From: an uncultured Eubacteriales bacterium
GTDB taxonomy: Bacteria > Bacillota > Clostridia > Lachnospirales > Lachnospiraceae
Assembly: GCA_902797845.1 (NCBI GenBank)
Contig: CADBUJ010000012.1
Location: 1 to 64,000 of the forward strand
DNA length: 64,000 nucleotides
Reading direction: 5' to 3'
Positions 63,601-64,000 of the stretch are shown one piece after another. How positions within the stretch are numbered: position 1 is the first letter of the stretch; each line of letters opens with the position of its first letter. Below the pieces are notes generated by a model. The model was given only the letters and a program-made list of their open reading frames with translations. It made no database searches and was not told the origin of the DNA. Made by a program: the position numbers and the translations under genes.

Positions 63601-64000
63601 TAAGTTGTCTCGCTTATGCCTGATGTATCCAGTCGGCTGAGATCAAGACTTGTAAGAGATCTGCATTCCCGGAACATATTGCTGAGGGACCAGATGGTTC
63701 CTGTTTCAAAATCTCCCAGTTCCACCTCCTTAAGGGATGTACAGTCTCTGAACATGGAATGTGCCATTGTTAATGCGGATGTATCAAAATTGCTTATATC
63801 CACCTTTTCCAGGCTGCTGCAGGACCCGAACAGGGATCTCATATCTGTGACCTTGGAGGTGTCAAAACTGCTGACATCTATGCTTTTAAGGCTGCTGCAG
63901 TTATAGAACATGTTCTGCATATTGGTGACCTTTTTTGTGTCGAAGGAAGAAAGATCCAGCTCCGTGACTGCCTTGCAGGCATAAAACATATCTCTCATGT
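60648..64000 (-). CDS. BspA-like/Cna-B-like cell-surface protein, 3' part (cut by window edge)
   Basis: At least 1117 residues; the reading frame runs off the window, so the true start is beyond it. N-terminal visible part: about seven 24-25-residue DUF285/BspA-like repeats (pattern MFYNCSSLKSIDVSSFDTSKVT). Then an Asp/Gly-rich linker, about five Cna-B/SpaA-like domains (for example FRFTVTLTNAEGKSVSGTYG, and KTLISGRKIWVDGG), a (Glu-Thr)6 tract with Pro-rich stretch, a sorting-like end SKTGDYLKPELFMGIMAMAF and a basic tail RSKRKRRRV. The motif is SKTGD where LPxTG is usual, so the anchor is degenerate. Probable adhesin or surface stalk; no pilin evidence. Confidence 0.82.
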   Translation of the reverse strand, partial: MRDMFYACKAVTELDLSSFDTKKVTNMQNMFYNCSSLKSIDVSSFDTSKVTDMRSLFGSCSSLEKVDISNFDTSALTMAHSMFRDCTSLKEVELGDFETGTIWSLSNMFRECRSLTSLDLSRLDTSGISETTYMFYNCVNLSDIYVSDKWNTEKMNNHGNMFLGCTSLPGYDPAFVDKTKAYYGGDGYLKYKEYTPYTALMIPKAEITAAGVGDILLSEPEDTNDGDGDLSGGNSGDSGDNGAIPIGDGDYEWITEDSKWVIGDDGTWTYTFDVFDDTLDYYLYEEDMEGYYSPAMNHIIKVDSETRSAVVTNTDEDKAFSSLTLNKILMEGERFVLDENGNRIYTGEEAELPEAEKNREFNFKITLTGDSVSGLQVFDGIPFNEGVAHVKLKGGESLTIKDIPSDLEYKVEEEGLPQYDVYIDNRQNGFITGGRYINGRKVSHTPNLDDSGNMLSRYDVGLKYVDVVTIPGATKLNVRLTYATGTGSDYVYMWEGAHPEYTSPGEHSYESIIRNKVMGHHRMSANTEFYTVNGDSVTFGLSSSTSNPRQESTDYYGYYAVVTAFEDTREISDQSVEIVNAYNERKSEYVDILLRKEEKGYFENAGRYRFYVELTGLDAGTEYSLSNGETFYSDETGEALVTVLLKGGEEVKLLDIPCGTRYRVTEEKGDHTASYEITDGAGLGRIIASSGENNSENTTLSTEYEKADPGEDISITFTNTLNRVQDLALTKKVISDEPSDRRREFEFDIELKGLAPGGRYDSSIGRLVADDEGYVLKTVQMKHGDRIEIFDLPVGSTYSVKEKDYSREGWVALTTDGNDSGTVHEGKDISIEILNEKKTLISGRKIWVDGGLHHSNKDEVRLILSRKTDSGPSEELDAEPKWEGNTYYFTGLDAEDQYGAPYIYSVAEVPLKDYSTTIQGYDITNTLKQGHITLRKEVSGSAGDKDKLFRFTVTLTNAEGKSVSGTYGGIDFENGVGVTYLKHDDEIRIDLPVNVSFVVEEDPEDHTASVTKVSGTVTEEGEEFLFINSKEKETETETETETETKENSETESESLPEKPPETEKRPPSEDKDKKQGGSSKTGDYLKPELFMGIMAMAFIVSAGCALYRSKRKRRRV
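60868..60903 (-). repeat. Glu-Thr dipeptide repeat in the surface protein
   Basis: 36 bases coding (Glu-Thr)6, wall-spanning linker before the sorting-like end. The same dipeptide repeat, longer, is in the second HlyD-type adaptor at 29838-29915. Confidence 0.8.

Overview
The window is ordinary chromosome of a Gram-positive anaerobe of the Clostridia, most likely a Lachnospiraceae member. That placement is inferred from the S10 operon order, a lysine riboswitch in front of lysA, a V-type (Na+-type) ATPase, an editing-domain-free ProS with separate tRNA-Pro editing proteins, a BspA-like surface protein and strong SD sequences. Nearly everything is on the minus strand; only rpiB-like/tktN/tktC/methyltransferase (11357-14477) is on the plus strand. 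I saw no tRNA, rRNA, CRISPR array, transposase, integrase or phage gene.

Region by region. 1-4.65 kb: start of the S10 ribosomal protein operon (rpsJ to rplP, rplP cut by the window edge), with promoter and a long structured leader. 4.7-6.9 kb: aroF-tyrA behind a leader peptide with four consecutive Tyr codons and an attenuator. 6.9-9 kb: glnA with a palindromic promoter, and a nitroreductase. 9.1-14.5 kb: a GntR-controlled pentose-phosphate module (long transaldolase; an RpiB-like isomerase with altered active-site residues; split transketolase), then an RlmI-like methyltransferase. 14.6-18.1 kb: SorC regulator, FGGY sugar kinase, class-C-type serine hydrolase. 18.3-24.4 kb: ileS-aroD-rluA-proS. 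24.5-27.7 kb: lysine riboswitch-lysA-dapA-dapB. 27.7-32.8 kb: a MacAB-like export operon with two different adaptor proteins. 32.9-35.6 kb: clpB with a CIRCE-like operator. 35.7-40.4 kb: heterodimeric ABC exporter followed by two tRNA-Pro editing hydrolases. 40.5-43.9 kb: zinc-ribbon membrane protein, TPM-domain protein, pncB. 43.9-46.7 kb: unknown protein, secreted EndA-like nuclease, threonine aldolase, GNAT. 46.9-48.1 kb: duplicated-domain lipoprotein and a small nucleotide-binding-like protein. 48.2-60.6 kb: one long apparent operon tsaC-rpiB-comEB-V-ATPase(9 genes)-pepD-54-aa protein. 60.6-64 kb: 3' part of a large BspA/Cna-B-like surface protein.

How it fits together: translation (ribosomal proteins, IleRS, ProRS, tRNA-Pro proofreading, t6A synthesis), amino-acid synthesis under RNA-level control (Tyr attenuator, Lys riboswitch), sugar-phosphate interconversion under GntR/SorC control, and an ion-driven energy system. 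The most unusual points are the Tyr-codon attenuator in front of aroF-tyrA, the divergent RpiB paralogue beside the split transketolase, and the two-adaptor MacB-type operon. No wholly new defence or mobile system is evident; I regard the window as mainly core genome with unusual regulation.
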